This document shows, piece by piece, positions 20,201-25,300 of a DNA stretch of 64,000 nt. A program made the position numbers and the translations under genes. The DNA lies in the NCBI GenBank assembly GCA_964508025.1, contig CAZDSF010000010.1, positions 1 to 64,000 of the forward strand, read 5' to 3'. The notes beneath the pieces are model-generated. The model was given only the letters and a program-made list of their open reading frames with translations. It made no database searches and had not been told where the DNA came from. The DNA is from JAAZNO01 sp964508025. Lineage in GTDB: Bacteria; Chloroflexota; Anaerolineae; B4-G1; SLSP01. Every line of letters begins with the position of its first letter. Positions within the stretch are counted from its first letter, which is position 1.

Positions 20201-20485
20201 GATCAGCGTGAGCGCGCCGCCGCCCGTCTGCGGCCCGCCGTCATTGCGGTAGACGCGGACGGGCTGGTTCCAGTTGCCCACCGCCAGATCGGGATCGCCG
20301 TCGTTGTCCATATCGCTCCAGGCGATAGCGCGGGTGTCTTCGATCTCGGCGGAGACCCAGGCGGCGCTCATATCGCCGGGCCAGGCGCGGGTGGGCGGGG
20401 CCGGTCGCAGCAGCAACGCCGCTAAGGCGAGCAATAACAGCCCGCCAGCAGTCCAACGCCGATATGTGCACCGCTCTGCTTTCAT
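14249..20485 (-). CDS. Giant secreted FG-GAP/VCBS-repeat protein with HExxH motif
   Basis: A 2078-residue exported protein starting at ATG 20485 behind a textbook AGGAGGTGATTT. Residues 14-35 form a signal peptide. Residues 37 to about 1035 are 21 repeats of roughly 47 residues, each with 'AWGDxDGDGxxDLAVGN' (a DxDxDG calcium-loop pattern) and 'YRNT'; these are FG-GAP/VCBS propeller blades. Next is an Ig/carboxypeptidase-regulatory-like stretch. At about residue 1423 is HEIAHYALF, an HExxH zinc-protease-like motif in a 150-residue helical segment. The remainder is beta-sandwich-like. No sortase or PEP-CTERM-type tail is visible. Likely an extracellular adhesin or protease; activity is unproven. 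Confidence 0.88.
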   Translation of the reverse strand: MKAERCTYRRWTAGGLLLLALAALLLRPAPPTRAWPGDMSAAWVSAEIEDTRAIAWSDMDNDGDPDLAVGNWNQPVRVYRNDGGPQTGGGALTLIWSSAESANTAALAWGDFDGDGLPDLAVGNRGQPNRIYRNNGDDTFTLAWESAASDDTTSLAWADWDADGNLDLAVGNWAGPNHVYRNNGDGTFTLLWSSTETDNTTALAWADFDGDGQPDLAAGNHNAPTRLYRNTGSGMTLVWSSPESSSTTAVAWADWNGDGKPDLAVGNYGVNRLYTNDGATLTLVWTSAESDSTSSLAWGDWDGDGLPDLAVGNEYAPNRIYRNTGGGFALAWSAPIPEDRTMSVAWADCDGNGNLDLAVGNGNGINRANRIYRNAGGALALDWTSLEADDTRALAWGDFDGDGLLDLAVGNAFGPNRLYRNTGDGYTLIWISPESDFTTSLAWGDADGDGLLDLAVGNRGRPNRIYRNTGATLVLAWSSDEWDNTTAVAWGDYNGDGRLDLAVANDRIGWFSPAPNRVYRNAGNGAFLLAWTSSEAEVSQGIAWGDYDGDGRLDLAVANDNGPTRLYRNTGAGFVAAWASAETDTSTGVAWADADGDGLLDLAVSAENAPTRLYRNTGSGFNLVWSSAEQNNTTSPAWGDWDGDGWLDLAIGNRGQPNRIYRNDGTTLTLAWSSPESDDTSSIAFGDADGDGDLDLAVGNGGGAAGRANRIYRNAGQPFAPAWSTPDRADIHALAWGDYDGDGWLDLALADLLSPTRIYRHTGATLTLAHTITQTHGAATLAWGDWDGDGELDLAIGGATIGLYVLQNDNGEFSIAWSDPDLQAVSGLAWGDADGDGVLDLAVVRNGAPNLVYRNTGAGLELAWTAPEVRNSRSVAWGDADGDGLLDLAFGNRNAPNQVYRNTGDDFALAWESAESDFTNAVAWGDLDGDGLPDLAVGNDGYSRVYRNTGGSFMLAWTAPASYPTSDIAWGDWDNNGLLDLALANGSHAQVYRNAGGVLQPVWASTDGPAASVAWGDWDHDGDLDLAAGGGNAPSRVYANRVHPAQALPVNAPIVVLGYPGAQAAAFYASAHIFEGAVAIPYTLHAAGSAPVREVRGFYSLDGGGLWLPAVPTSDTLTANLATLPPGQVGITNTHVFTWNLAAQNFFGQADNVVFRIQAYSSLHNTAGPYQRPFGAGAQTFPFRARGSQVLVVDEGGLPVSGAQVYRLPAGASGAAAPVTDATGRALATNVAGYLPGRGALNVGDQLVALLPITATESYTLYHTSAAPTHTGLDKFTVQQPGVQTLLVSAANPLILFNLDLSLEWDARNDGNFLGDLALALEQSSAVLYDVTDGQMALGEVRVHQAKANWLSADIVMYAQNGIRPRATMGGIVGAMTDDVISATRVITNAYGPGQIRMGPNWDPFGQNLDELNQDWQRALAHEIAHYALFLPDNYLGFDANGFPRLVDCQGSFMTNTYDDAYSEFLTRADWVGDCLHTIAEHTTGRTDWETVRAFYDRVHEPVRLNPGPARLPLAVTRVTPLSPSAPAETLPPRFFDLRDAATGALLRVPGAQAYLFQVNAPGDPTDDRLVPLGATLGDGDRIKVRGARVGDRLCVFAPYDARTQAAPTGCIEALSALDRSVPLAPAAGWQPAITVQAVTSRTLAVTVTLPVSVAALHAQIFPAYGPLTATLPVTAPVIALAPDPVNPSVFTQTLTLAHPTFEGAVRVWQPGGGETVTQIFLSPPWGPNRKGFSGDANVRAWGANQRQLGAPVASGDGQVTLFNLDDFFAETGILSLQALPALPQLPAWLTPVGQGYRVVGASAAARAIAFDYLQRDVPAGYEHTLRLYYSPNDGQTWQRLETTLDIEYNQAIARMPEDGQGIYALLATVELPALRSGWNPLSYPLPGARPVAEALASIEGAYSSLLFYEQEQWRLYDVAVTVEHPAYAAWLNDLTRLEFGRSYWLHATETITPYLGLPGAGMQSMAFNPFPTIFYGPVSATAGFAPVAGMEVQATIGGALCGSGVIETVGGALAYKVQVRADAGDDCARAGQTVTFHIGGRAFAETFTLEGAAWNRQAWYHPLATVGYRVYLPLVRK

Positions 20486-20502
20486 AAATCACCTCCTCTG
20501 AA

Positions 20503-20650
20503 CAAGGATGAAGGCGGAAGACGGAAGGATGAAGGATGAAGGATGAAGAAAAAAACTCCGCCCCTCCGCGCCTCTGCCCCTCCGCGCCTCTGCACCTCCG
20601 CGCCTCTGCACCTCCGCGCCTCTGCACCTCCGCGCCTCTGCCCCTCCGCG
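20503..20650. repeat. GAAGGAT heptamers and 16-bp tandem repeat
   Basis: GAAGGAT-type heptamers (about 20503-20548) lie just upstream of the giant gene's start. Five tandem units of CTCCGCGCCTCTGCAC or its CTGCCC variant follow at 20564-20643, plus a partial sixth to 20650. Nothing here looks coding. Confidence 0.85.
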
Positions 20651-20751
20651 TTAATGATTTTCCTCAATCAGGGCTGCAGCGCATGCTCAGCAGCACGCTT
20701 TTGTTGTTTAAGGTAACTGGATTATACACACAAACCCACAGAACCCATGGG

Positions 20752-20788
20752 CAAACGGAGGGCGAAGCCCCGCTTCGTCCTCCGTTTG
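20752..20788. terminator. Long hairpin after the receiver-like gene
   Basis: A 17-bp stem runs from CAAACGGAGGGCGAAGC (20752-20768) to GCTTCGTCCTCCGTTTG (20772-20788), with one G-T pair and a 3-base loop. It sits 37 bases past the end of the gene at 20825, on the same (minus) transcript. There is no U-tract, so termination or 3'-end protection are both possible. Confidence 0.6.
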
Positions 20789-20824
20789 TCCCCCTTCCCT
20801 ACGCTATTTGATTCCCCCCGTCTG

Positions 20825-21220
20825 CTAGCCCCACAAGTCCGCTGCCGGGTTTGCGAGGCCGTCGGCAGGGACTTTCGATATGCTCTCGAAAACATCGGCT
20901 TGCCGCGTTTCGACCGGCGCCAGACAGCCAATGACCTCGCCTAACGTGTGCGCCGGATATACCTGTCCAGAGATGACCGTGACGGCGCTCATCGCGGCGT
21001 TGACGCCGATGATGCGCAGATCGGGCCGGGTGTGAAACAGCGTCAACACCTCCCCGGCATGGCTATGGTCAAGATCTAGCAGAACCACATCGAAGTCCGC
21101 CAGGTTCTCTACGGCGCTCAGCGCGGCGCAGGTCACAAAGTCGAAACCGGCGTGGGCGGCTAGCTGCTCAGCCAGCCCCGCGAGAAAGATCGAATTGCCG
21201 TAGAGCAAAATCCGTACCAT
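20825..21220 (-). CDS. Small receiver-like (pseudo-receiver) protein A
   Basis: Read from ATG 21220, preceded by GGAG; 131 residues. It has the beta-alpha layout of a response-regulator receiver: 'RILLYGNS', then 'FDVVLLDLDH' (possible phospho-Asp at the end of beta 3), then 'RIIGVNAAMSAVTV', then 'GQVYPA'. The acidic pair normally in beta 1 is replaced by YGN, and the beta-5 Lys is not evident, so ordinary Mg-dependent phosphorylation is doubtful. No output domain is attached. It is clearly paralogous to the gene at 22755: both share 'RPDLR.(I/V).GVNA..SAVTV..GQVYPA' and both follow the same 49-base terminator repeat. Confidence 0.65.
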   Translation of the reverse strand: MVRILLYGNSIFLAGLAEQLAAHAGFDFVTCAALSAVENLADFDVVLLDLDHSHAGEVLTLFHTRPDLRIIGVNAAMSAVTVISGQVYPAHTLGEVIGCLAPVETRQADVFESISKVPADGLANPAADLWG

Positions 21221-21308
21221 GGTATCTCCATCAGCCCCCAAAATGTCCGCCCGATCAGATATGGCGTGCGCATCAGATACTTTAACTATAACGGATTTTG
21301 GGGCGTTT

Positions 21309-21357
21309 GTCACTGGACTTTGGGCTAAAAAAAGTCCAGTCTGGGCGACTGGACTTT
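21309..21357 (-). terminator. Intrinsic terminator, repeat copy 1
   Basis: Read on the minus strand, GTCCAGTC-gccca-GACTGGAC is followed by seven T (bases 21354 down to 21327). It ends the transcript of the small peptide gene at 21412. A third ACTGGACTT copy lies at 21312-21320, so a competing hairpin is possible. The whole 49-base block is nearly identical to 23146-23194. Confidence 0.85.
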
Positions 21358-21411
21358 CCAGGGGCGCGCCGTGCCGCCGCGCCCCCTACAGATGTGTTTG
21401 CCGCTATACGC

Positions 21412-21513
21412 TTACCACTCGAACAGGCCCGGATTGGACAGCTCTTGCGGGCTTCCCGCGTGGACTTCCAGCTTGCCTTCGTAGACGATGGTGGGTGTTT
21501 CGTAGTGTTCCAT
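21412..21513 (-). CDS. Orphan lasso-peptide-like RiPP precursor (33 aa)
   Basis: A 33-codon gene with ATG at 21513, an AAGGAG ribosome site 7 bases upstream, and an intrinsic terminator 55 bases after the stop. The leader reads Y4-E-T-P7-T-I9-V-Y-E-G13-K-L15, which fits the YxxPxLxxxGxF recognition motif bound by the RRE protein in lasso-peptide systems. The last 16 residues (VHAGSPQELSNPGLFEW) would contain the core. The only acidic residue at a sensible ring position is Glu24; counting Gly20 as residue 1 puts it at position 5, which is too early, and His18 would make it position 7. No cyclase, protease or RRE gene is in the window, so modification is speculative. Confidence 0.6.
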   Translation of the reverse strand: MEHYETPTIVYEGKLEVHAGSPQELSNPGLFEW

Positions 21514-21544
21514 GGTGTAACTCCTTGTCATGGGTATATGGGGG

Positions 21545-21648
21545 ATGGGGAGTAAGGAAGTAAGGAGTAGGGTAGTAGCGAGCGTGCTCCTACTTCCTTA
21601 CTTCCTACTCCCCTACTCCTAAAATCCAAAATCGCCAATCAAAAATCA
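21545..21648. repeat. AGTAAGG and AAATCCA word-like repeats with inverted arms
   Basis: AGTAAGG/AGTAGGG words at about 21549-21572 are mirrored by CCTTACTTCC/CCTACTCC words at 21591-21618, giving an imperfect long hairpin. Four AAATCxx heptamers follow (21621-21648) and run into the stop codon of the YWTD gene. Confidence 0.7.
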
Positions 21649-22662
21649 CCCGCGCCGCTTGCCCCATCTCAGCGCGATGGTGCTGAGGACGAACAAGCCC
21701 AGAGCGGGCAGCAACATCACACCGCGCGCCGCCAGGCTGTTCAACGTCACCGCTGATGGATCGCCCAACATCAGCGCAATACCCGACGGCCTACTCGCAC
21801 TGCCGGGCGAGGTGATGTTCTGGGGATTGCTGCCGTCCAGATCGGCACGGTAAAGGGTGTTGTTGCCATAGTTTGTCCAGTACATCTTGCCTTCGGCTAC
21901 ATTCAGCGCAATACCAGCCGGACTGCCCACGCTGCCAACCGGGGTGATATTTTGAAGATTGCTGCCGTCGAGGTCGGCCCGGTAGAGAGTGTTATTGCCG
22001 GTATTCGCCCAGTACATCTTGCCGCCGGCCACATCCAGCGCAATACCAGCCGGACCGCCCACGCTGCCAACCGGGGTGATGTCCTGGGGATTGCTACCGT
22101 CCAGGTTGGCTCGATAAAGGGTGCTGTTGATATAATTTGTCCAGTACATCTTGCCGCCGGCCACATCCAGCGCAATACCAGACGGCTCGTTCACGCCGCT
22201 GGCCGGAGTGATGTTTTGGGGATTGCTGCCATCCAAATCGGCCCGGTAGATGATATTGTTATAATTCGCCCAGTACATTTTGTTAGCAGACAAGTCCAGC
22301 ACAATACCATACGGCTCGTTCACGCCGCTGGCCGGGGTGATGTTTTGGGGATTGCTGCCATCCAGATCGGCCCGGTAGAGGGTGTTGTTGCCAAAATTTG
22401 TCCAGTACATCTTGCCGCCAGCTACGTCCAGCGCAATACCATACGGCCCGTTCACGCCGCTGGCCGGGGTGATGTTTTCTGCACCAGTACCATCTGGATT
22501 GGCTCGGTAGATAGTGTTACTTTGCATATTCACCCAGTATATTTTATACACAGCTGCCAGCACAGGCGCAGGCTGCGGCGTCAGCGTTGCCAGCAGCCCC
22601 AGCAGCAGGACAGTGGTGAGGCCCAGCCGGGCCAGGCGTTCCAGGTTCAAGTACGTTTTCAT
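21646..22662 (-). CDS. Secreted six-bladed YWTD-type beta-propeller, C-terminally anchored
   Basis: A 338-residue protein starting at ATG 22662 with AAAGGAG upstream. Residues 10-36 are a signal peptide. Six repeats carry 'GIALDVAGGKMYWTN...NTLYRADLDGSN' (YWVN, YWTN, YWAN, YWTN, YWAN, YWTN), the number needed to close one LDL-receptor class B/YWTD propeller. The C-terminus has a hydrophobic helix (VMLLPALGLFVLSTIAL) followed by RWGKRRG, a membrane anchor or IPTL-CTERM-like sorting tail. Adjacent blades are very similar at DNA level, implying recent blade duplication. Probably an extracellular binding protein; ligand unknown. Confidence 0.82.
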   Translation of the reverse strand: MKTYLNLERLARLGLTTVLLLGLLATLTPQPAPVLAAVYKIYWVNMQSNTIYRANPDGTGAENITPASGVNGPYGIALDVAGGKMYWTNFGNNTLYRADLDGSNPQNITPASGVNEPYGIVLDLSANKMYWANYNNIIYRADLDGSNPQNITPASGVNEPSGIALDVAGGKMYWTNYINSTLYRANLDGSNPQDITPVGSVGGPAGIALDVAGGKMYWANTGNNTLYRADLDGSNLQNITPVGSVGSPAGIALNVAEGKMYWTNYGNNTLYRADLDGSNPQNITSPGSASRPSGIALMLGDPSAVTLNSLAARGVMLLPALGLFVLSTIALRWGKRRG

Positions 22663-22754
22663 GTGTGTGGCTCCTTTCGAAAACAGGGCAGATTTGCGCG
22701 AAAAGGTGAAAAGGCGAAGGATAACAGCACCCCTCCAAAATCCAACATCTAAAA

Positions 22755-23066
22755 TCAGAAATCGCCAATCGTCCGCATCACCTCCTCTATGCTCTGCGCC
22801 GGGTAGACCTGACCGTGCAACACGGTCACGGCGCTGGACTCGGCGTTGACGCCCACGACGCGCAGGTCGGGGCGGGCGCGCAGCAGCGTTAGCACATCGG
22901 CGGCGCGCGCGTCGTGCAGGTCAATCAGCACCAGGTCGTAGGCGCACAGGTCGCCCAGGCCGGCCAGCCCCGCCCGGCAGCAGACTTCCGTATCCGCCAG
23001 CGTCTGCAATTGCGGCAGCAGCCCCGCCAGGAACAGGCTCGCGCCATAGACCAGAATGTGCTTCAT
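22755..23066 (-). CDS. Small receiver-like (pseudo-receiver) protein B
   Basis: Read from ATG 23066 with GGAG upstream; 103 residues, so no longer than a bare receiver domain. 'HILVYGAS' replaces the usual acidic beta 1. 'YDLVLIDLHD' could hold the phospho-Asp, and 'RVVGVNAESSAVTVLHGQVYPA' matches paralog A. It lies between the hybrid kinase at 23230 and the propeller gene at 21646 on the same strand. Two palindromes precede it. Function unknown; a kinase-controlled binding partner without DNA-binding output is one possibility. Confidence 0.65.
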   Translation of the reverse strand: MKHILVYGASLFLAGLLPQLQTLADTEVCCRAGLAGLGDLCAYDLVLIDLHDARAADVLTLLRARPDLRVVGVNAESSAVTVLHGQVYPAQSIEEVMRTIGDF

Positions 23067-23092
23067 GCAGCGTCTCCACTTTGGGTCTGGTT

Positions 23093-23134
23093 CTTGAACG
23101 GCGACGTTCAAGGGTATGTTTACTCTAACATACC
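23093..23134. promoter_or_regulatory. Two adjacent palindromes upstream of receiver-like gene B
   Basis: CTTGAACG-gcga-CGTTCAAG (23093-23112) is immediately followed by GGTATGTT-tactct-AACATACC (23113-23134). Both are perfect 8-bp inverted repeats. They lie 27-68 bases before the start codon and downstream of the terminator repeat. Operator sites or leader-RNA hairpins would both fit. Confidence 0.55.
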
Positions 23135-23145
23135 TTGATGGCATT

Positions 23146-23195
23146 GTCACTGGACTTGGGGTTAAAAAAAGTCCAGTCTGGGCGACTGGACTTTT
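23146..23195 (-). terminator. Intrinsic terminator, repeat copy 2
   Basis: Same structure as 21309-21357: on the minus strand GTCCAGTC-gccca-GACTGGAC followed by seven T (23170 down to 23164). It would end the hybrid kinase gene whose stop is at 23230. The flanking third copy of ACTGGACTT is also conserved. Confidence 0.85.
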
Positions 23196-23229
23196 GGAGT
23201 TCTCTGCAACAAGGCTATTTCCAGGGGGA

Positions 23230-25203
23230 TTACAGCGCGCGCTCCTTGAAATACGCGATTGCCTGCGCGCGATTTTTGACTTGTAACCGTTCCAGAATTT
23301 GCCCCACGTGGTATTTGATAGTCTTTTCACTGAGATAGAGCCTGGCGCCGATTTCTTTGTACGTCATTCCCGAAGCCACCAAGCGCAAAATCTCCCACTG
23401 GCGCGGCGTGAGAGGGTCTGGCTCCGACGCTGGCAAGCGGGCAAACTCTGTGACCAGTCGCTCCGCTAACCCAGGCGACAGCGCTGCCTCGCCGCGCAAT
23501 GCACCGGCAAGCAGCGCACAGAAGGCGTTGGCTTCCAGGTTCTTGAGCAGGTAGCCCGTCGCGCCGCTGCGCATGGCTTCGTAGAGCGGCTCGGCCTCTT
23601 CGGAAGCGGTCAAAATGAGCACTTTGATCTCCGGCAGCTCGGCTTTGAGCGCGCGCGTGGCTTCCAGACCGTTGCAGCGGGGCATGTTGAGATCGAGCAC
23701 CACCACATCCGGGCGCAGCGCGCGCGCCTTTTCCAGCGCCTCGATGCCATCCCGCGCCGTTCCCACCACAGAGACGCCCCGGCTCAGAAGCAGCTGGCGC
23801 AGGCCATCGAGAAACAGGGGGGAATCATCCGCCAGGAGCACCCGCAGCCCCTGGATGTCGCCCTCTTCATCCACACCCCCGAAGCCGCGCGGCGCCAACA
23901 GGCTGATGCGCGTCCCTTCGCCAGGCGCGGACTGGACCTCCAATTGCCCGCCCACGCGCTCCGCTCGCTCGCGCATGACGGTCAAACCAAAACTGGTTAC
24001 TGATTGCTGATTACTGGATACCGATGTGGCGCGTTGCTGATTTGCAGATTTGCTGATTTGTAAATTTGCATCAAATCCCACCCCATCATCCGTCACCGTG
24101 ACCTGCACCTGTTCACCGATGTGGCTGAAGACAACTTCGACACGAGTGGCGCGCGCATGTTTGCCCGCGTTGGTCAGCGCCTCTTGGATGATGCGCAGCA
24201 CTTGTTCTTCGACATGCGGCGTCAACAAGGGAGAAGCGTCCTGTGGCGGCAGGCGCAAGATGACGCGCAAGCCATAACGCGCCTGGATTTGATCGGCTGC
24301 TGCGCGCAACGCGGTGTAAAAATCCAGAGGCGCCGTCGGCCTGATCATGCGCAAATCCAGAATGTCCTCACGCACCTCGGCATGGGCCTCGCGGGCCGCG
24401 TGCGCCAGCTGTTGTAGATTCGCCCGCGCGGCCTGATGCTCGCCTTTTTGCAGCAGCGTCTCTGTGGCCTGGGCGATCACGTTAATGTAACCGAGCGCTT
24501 GCCCCAACCCATCGTGCAGCTCCCGGCTCATGCGGGCGCGCTCCTCGTAAGCGGCTAGCGCGCGTTGCTGCCGGATTGCCAGAGCTTGCGCCGCTTCACG
24601 TTCGGCGATTTCGGTTTGCAGCTGCCGGTTCTGGCGCGCCAGCGCCGCAGTGCGCGCGGCGACCTCGTCTTCCAAACGGCTTTGCTCTACGTGCAAGGCG
24701 TTCAGCAGGCGCGCGTTCTCGATGGCGATAGTGGCATGGGCCGCGAGCGCGGTCAGAATCGCCACATCATCCGCATCGAAAGGCGTATCGTCGCGTTTGT
24801 TCTCCACTTCCAGCACGCCGATCCGCCGCCCCCGATACTCCAGCGGGACAGCCAGCAAGGCGCGGGCTGCCAGGCCGCTGATCTCTTCAGGTAAGCGGAA
24901 GTAACGGGGATCGGCGGCAACATCCGACACAATGATCGCTTCGCCGCTGGTGAAACATGCGCCCGCGACCGAGCCTTCCAAGGGCACGGGAATATCCAGG
25001 ATGACATCGGCATGGGTGGTGACAGTCACGAAACGCAGATCGTTGCTCGTGGCCGCGTAGAGCAAGATCCCCGCCGACTCTGTGCCCGTAAGCTCCTGAG
25101 CCGCTGCCGCGATGCGATGGAGCAACGGCTCGAGCTCGGTCATCGAAGTCAGCTCGCCGCTGAGTTCCAGGATATGCCATAGCTGGGACTTGAATTCACT
25201 CAT
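23230..25203 (-). CDS. GAF-histidine kinase fused to NarL/LuxR response regulator
   Basis: Read from ATG 25203 (657 residues). Domains in order: GAF (about 20-165), coiled coil (170-225), HisKA_3 with ELHDGLGQ (225-290), HATPase_c with 'EALTNAGKHA' and 'DDGVGF' (325-440), receiver with 'VLDLNMPRCNG' (450-565), LuxR-type helix-turn-helix 'LTPRQWEILRLVASG' (590-650). One polypeptide therefore contains sensor, kinase, phospho-acceptor and DNA-binding output. A TATAAT ends 9 bases before the ATG and there is no ribosome site, so the message may be leaderless. Between the ATP-lid boxes is a low-complexity insert (see 23995-24072). It is divergent from the GAF-GAF kinase at 25301. Confidence 0.88.
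   Translation of the reverse strand: MSEFKSQLWHILELSGELTSMTELEPLLHRIAAAAQELTGTESAGILLYAATSNDLRFVTVTTHADVILDIPVPLEGSVAGACFTSGEAIIVSDVAADPRYFRLPEEISGLAARALLAVPLEYRGRRIGVLEVENKRDDTPFDADDVAILTALAAHATIAIENARLLNALHVEQSRLEDEVAARTAALARQNRQLQTEIAEREAAQALAIRQQRALAAYEERARMSRELHDGLGQALGYINVIAQATETLLQKGEHQAARANLQQLAHAAREAHAEVREDILDLRMIRPTAPLDFYTALRAAADQIQARYGLRVILRLPPQDASPLLTPHVEEQVLRIIQEALTNAGKHARATRVEVVFSHIGEQVQVTVTDDGVGFDANLQISKSANQQRATSVSSNQQSVTSFGLTVMRERAERVGGQLEVQSAPGEGTRISLLAPRGFGGVDEEGDIQGLRVLLADDSPLFLDGLRQLLLSRGVSVVGTARDGIEALEKARALRPDVVVLDLNMPRCNGLEATRALKAELPEIKVLILTASEEAEPLYEAMRSGATGYLLKNLEANAFCALLAGALRGEAALSPGLAERLVTEFARLPASEPDPLTPRQWEILRLVASGMTYKEIGARLYLSEKTIKYHVGQILERLQVKNRAQAIAYFKERAL
23995..24072. 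repeat. Heptamer-like repeat inside a kinase coding sequence
   Basis: On the plus strand GTTACTG, ATTGCTG, ATTACTG and later ATTTGCA, ATTTGCT, ATTTGTA words recur at 7-8 base spacing. On the coding strand they translate to a Ser/Gln/Asn-rich stretch (including SKSANQQRATSVSSNQQS) between the G1 box DDGVGF and the G2 region 'FGLTVMRERA' of the kinase. Homologous kinases have only a short loop there. Confidence 0.7.
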
Positions 25204-25300
25204 CTTAGGTGTATTATAACCGTGATTGTGATTTATCACGAATGTCATACACATATCAACATCCGCGCGTACAGGTTCGGACGGATCAAAGGTGAGCGTT
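25204..25300. promoter_or_regulatory. Divergent promoter region with palindromic operator
   Basis: GTGAT-tt-ATCAC (25228-25239) is a perfect palindrome, extended by outer CGTGAT/ATCACG (25221-25226, 25235-25240). On the minus strand TATAAT (25218-25213) lacks a good -35 and the palindrome occupies that position, suggesting an activator site. On the plus strand AGGTGA precedes ATG 25301. Confidence 0.6.

Noticed and set aside
20752..20788. Insertion-sequence end
   Set aside because: It is a lone hairpin with no transposase, target duplication or second copy in the window.
21412..21513. Complete lasso-peptide biosynthesis cluster
   Set aside because: No cyclase, protease or RRE gene is found within the window; only the precursor-like gene is present.
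25221..25240. CRP (cAMP receptor) site near the cyclase operon
   Set aside because: The palindrome has 2- or 8-base centres rather than the 6-base spacing of TGTGA-N6-TCACA.
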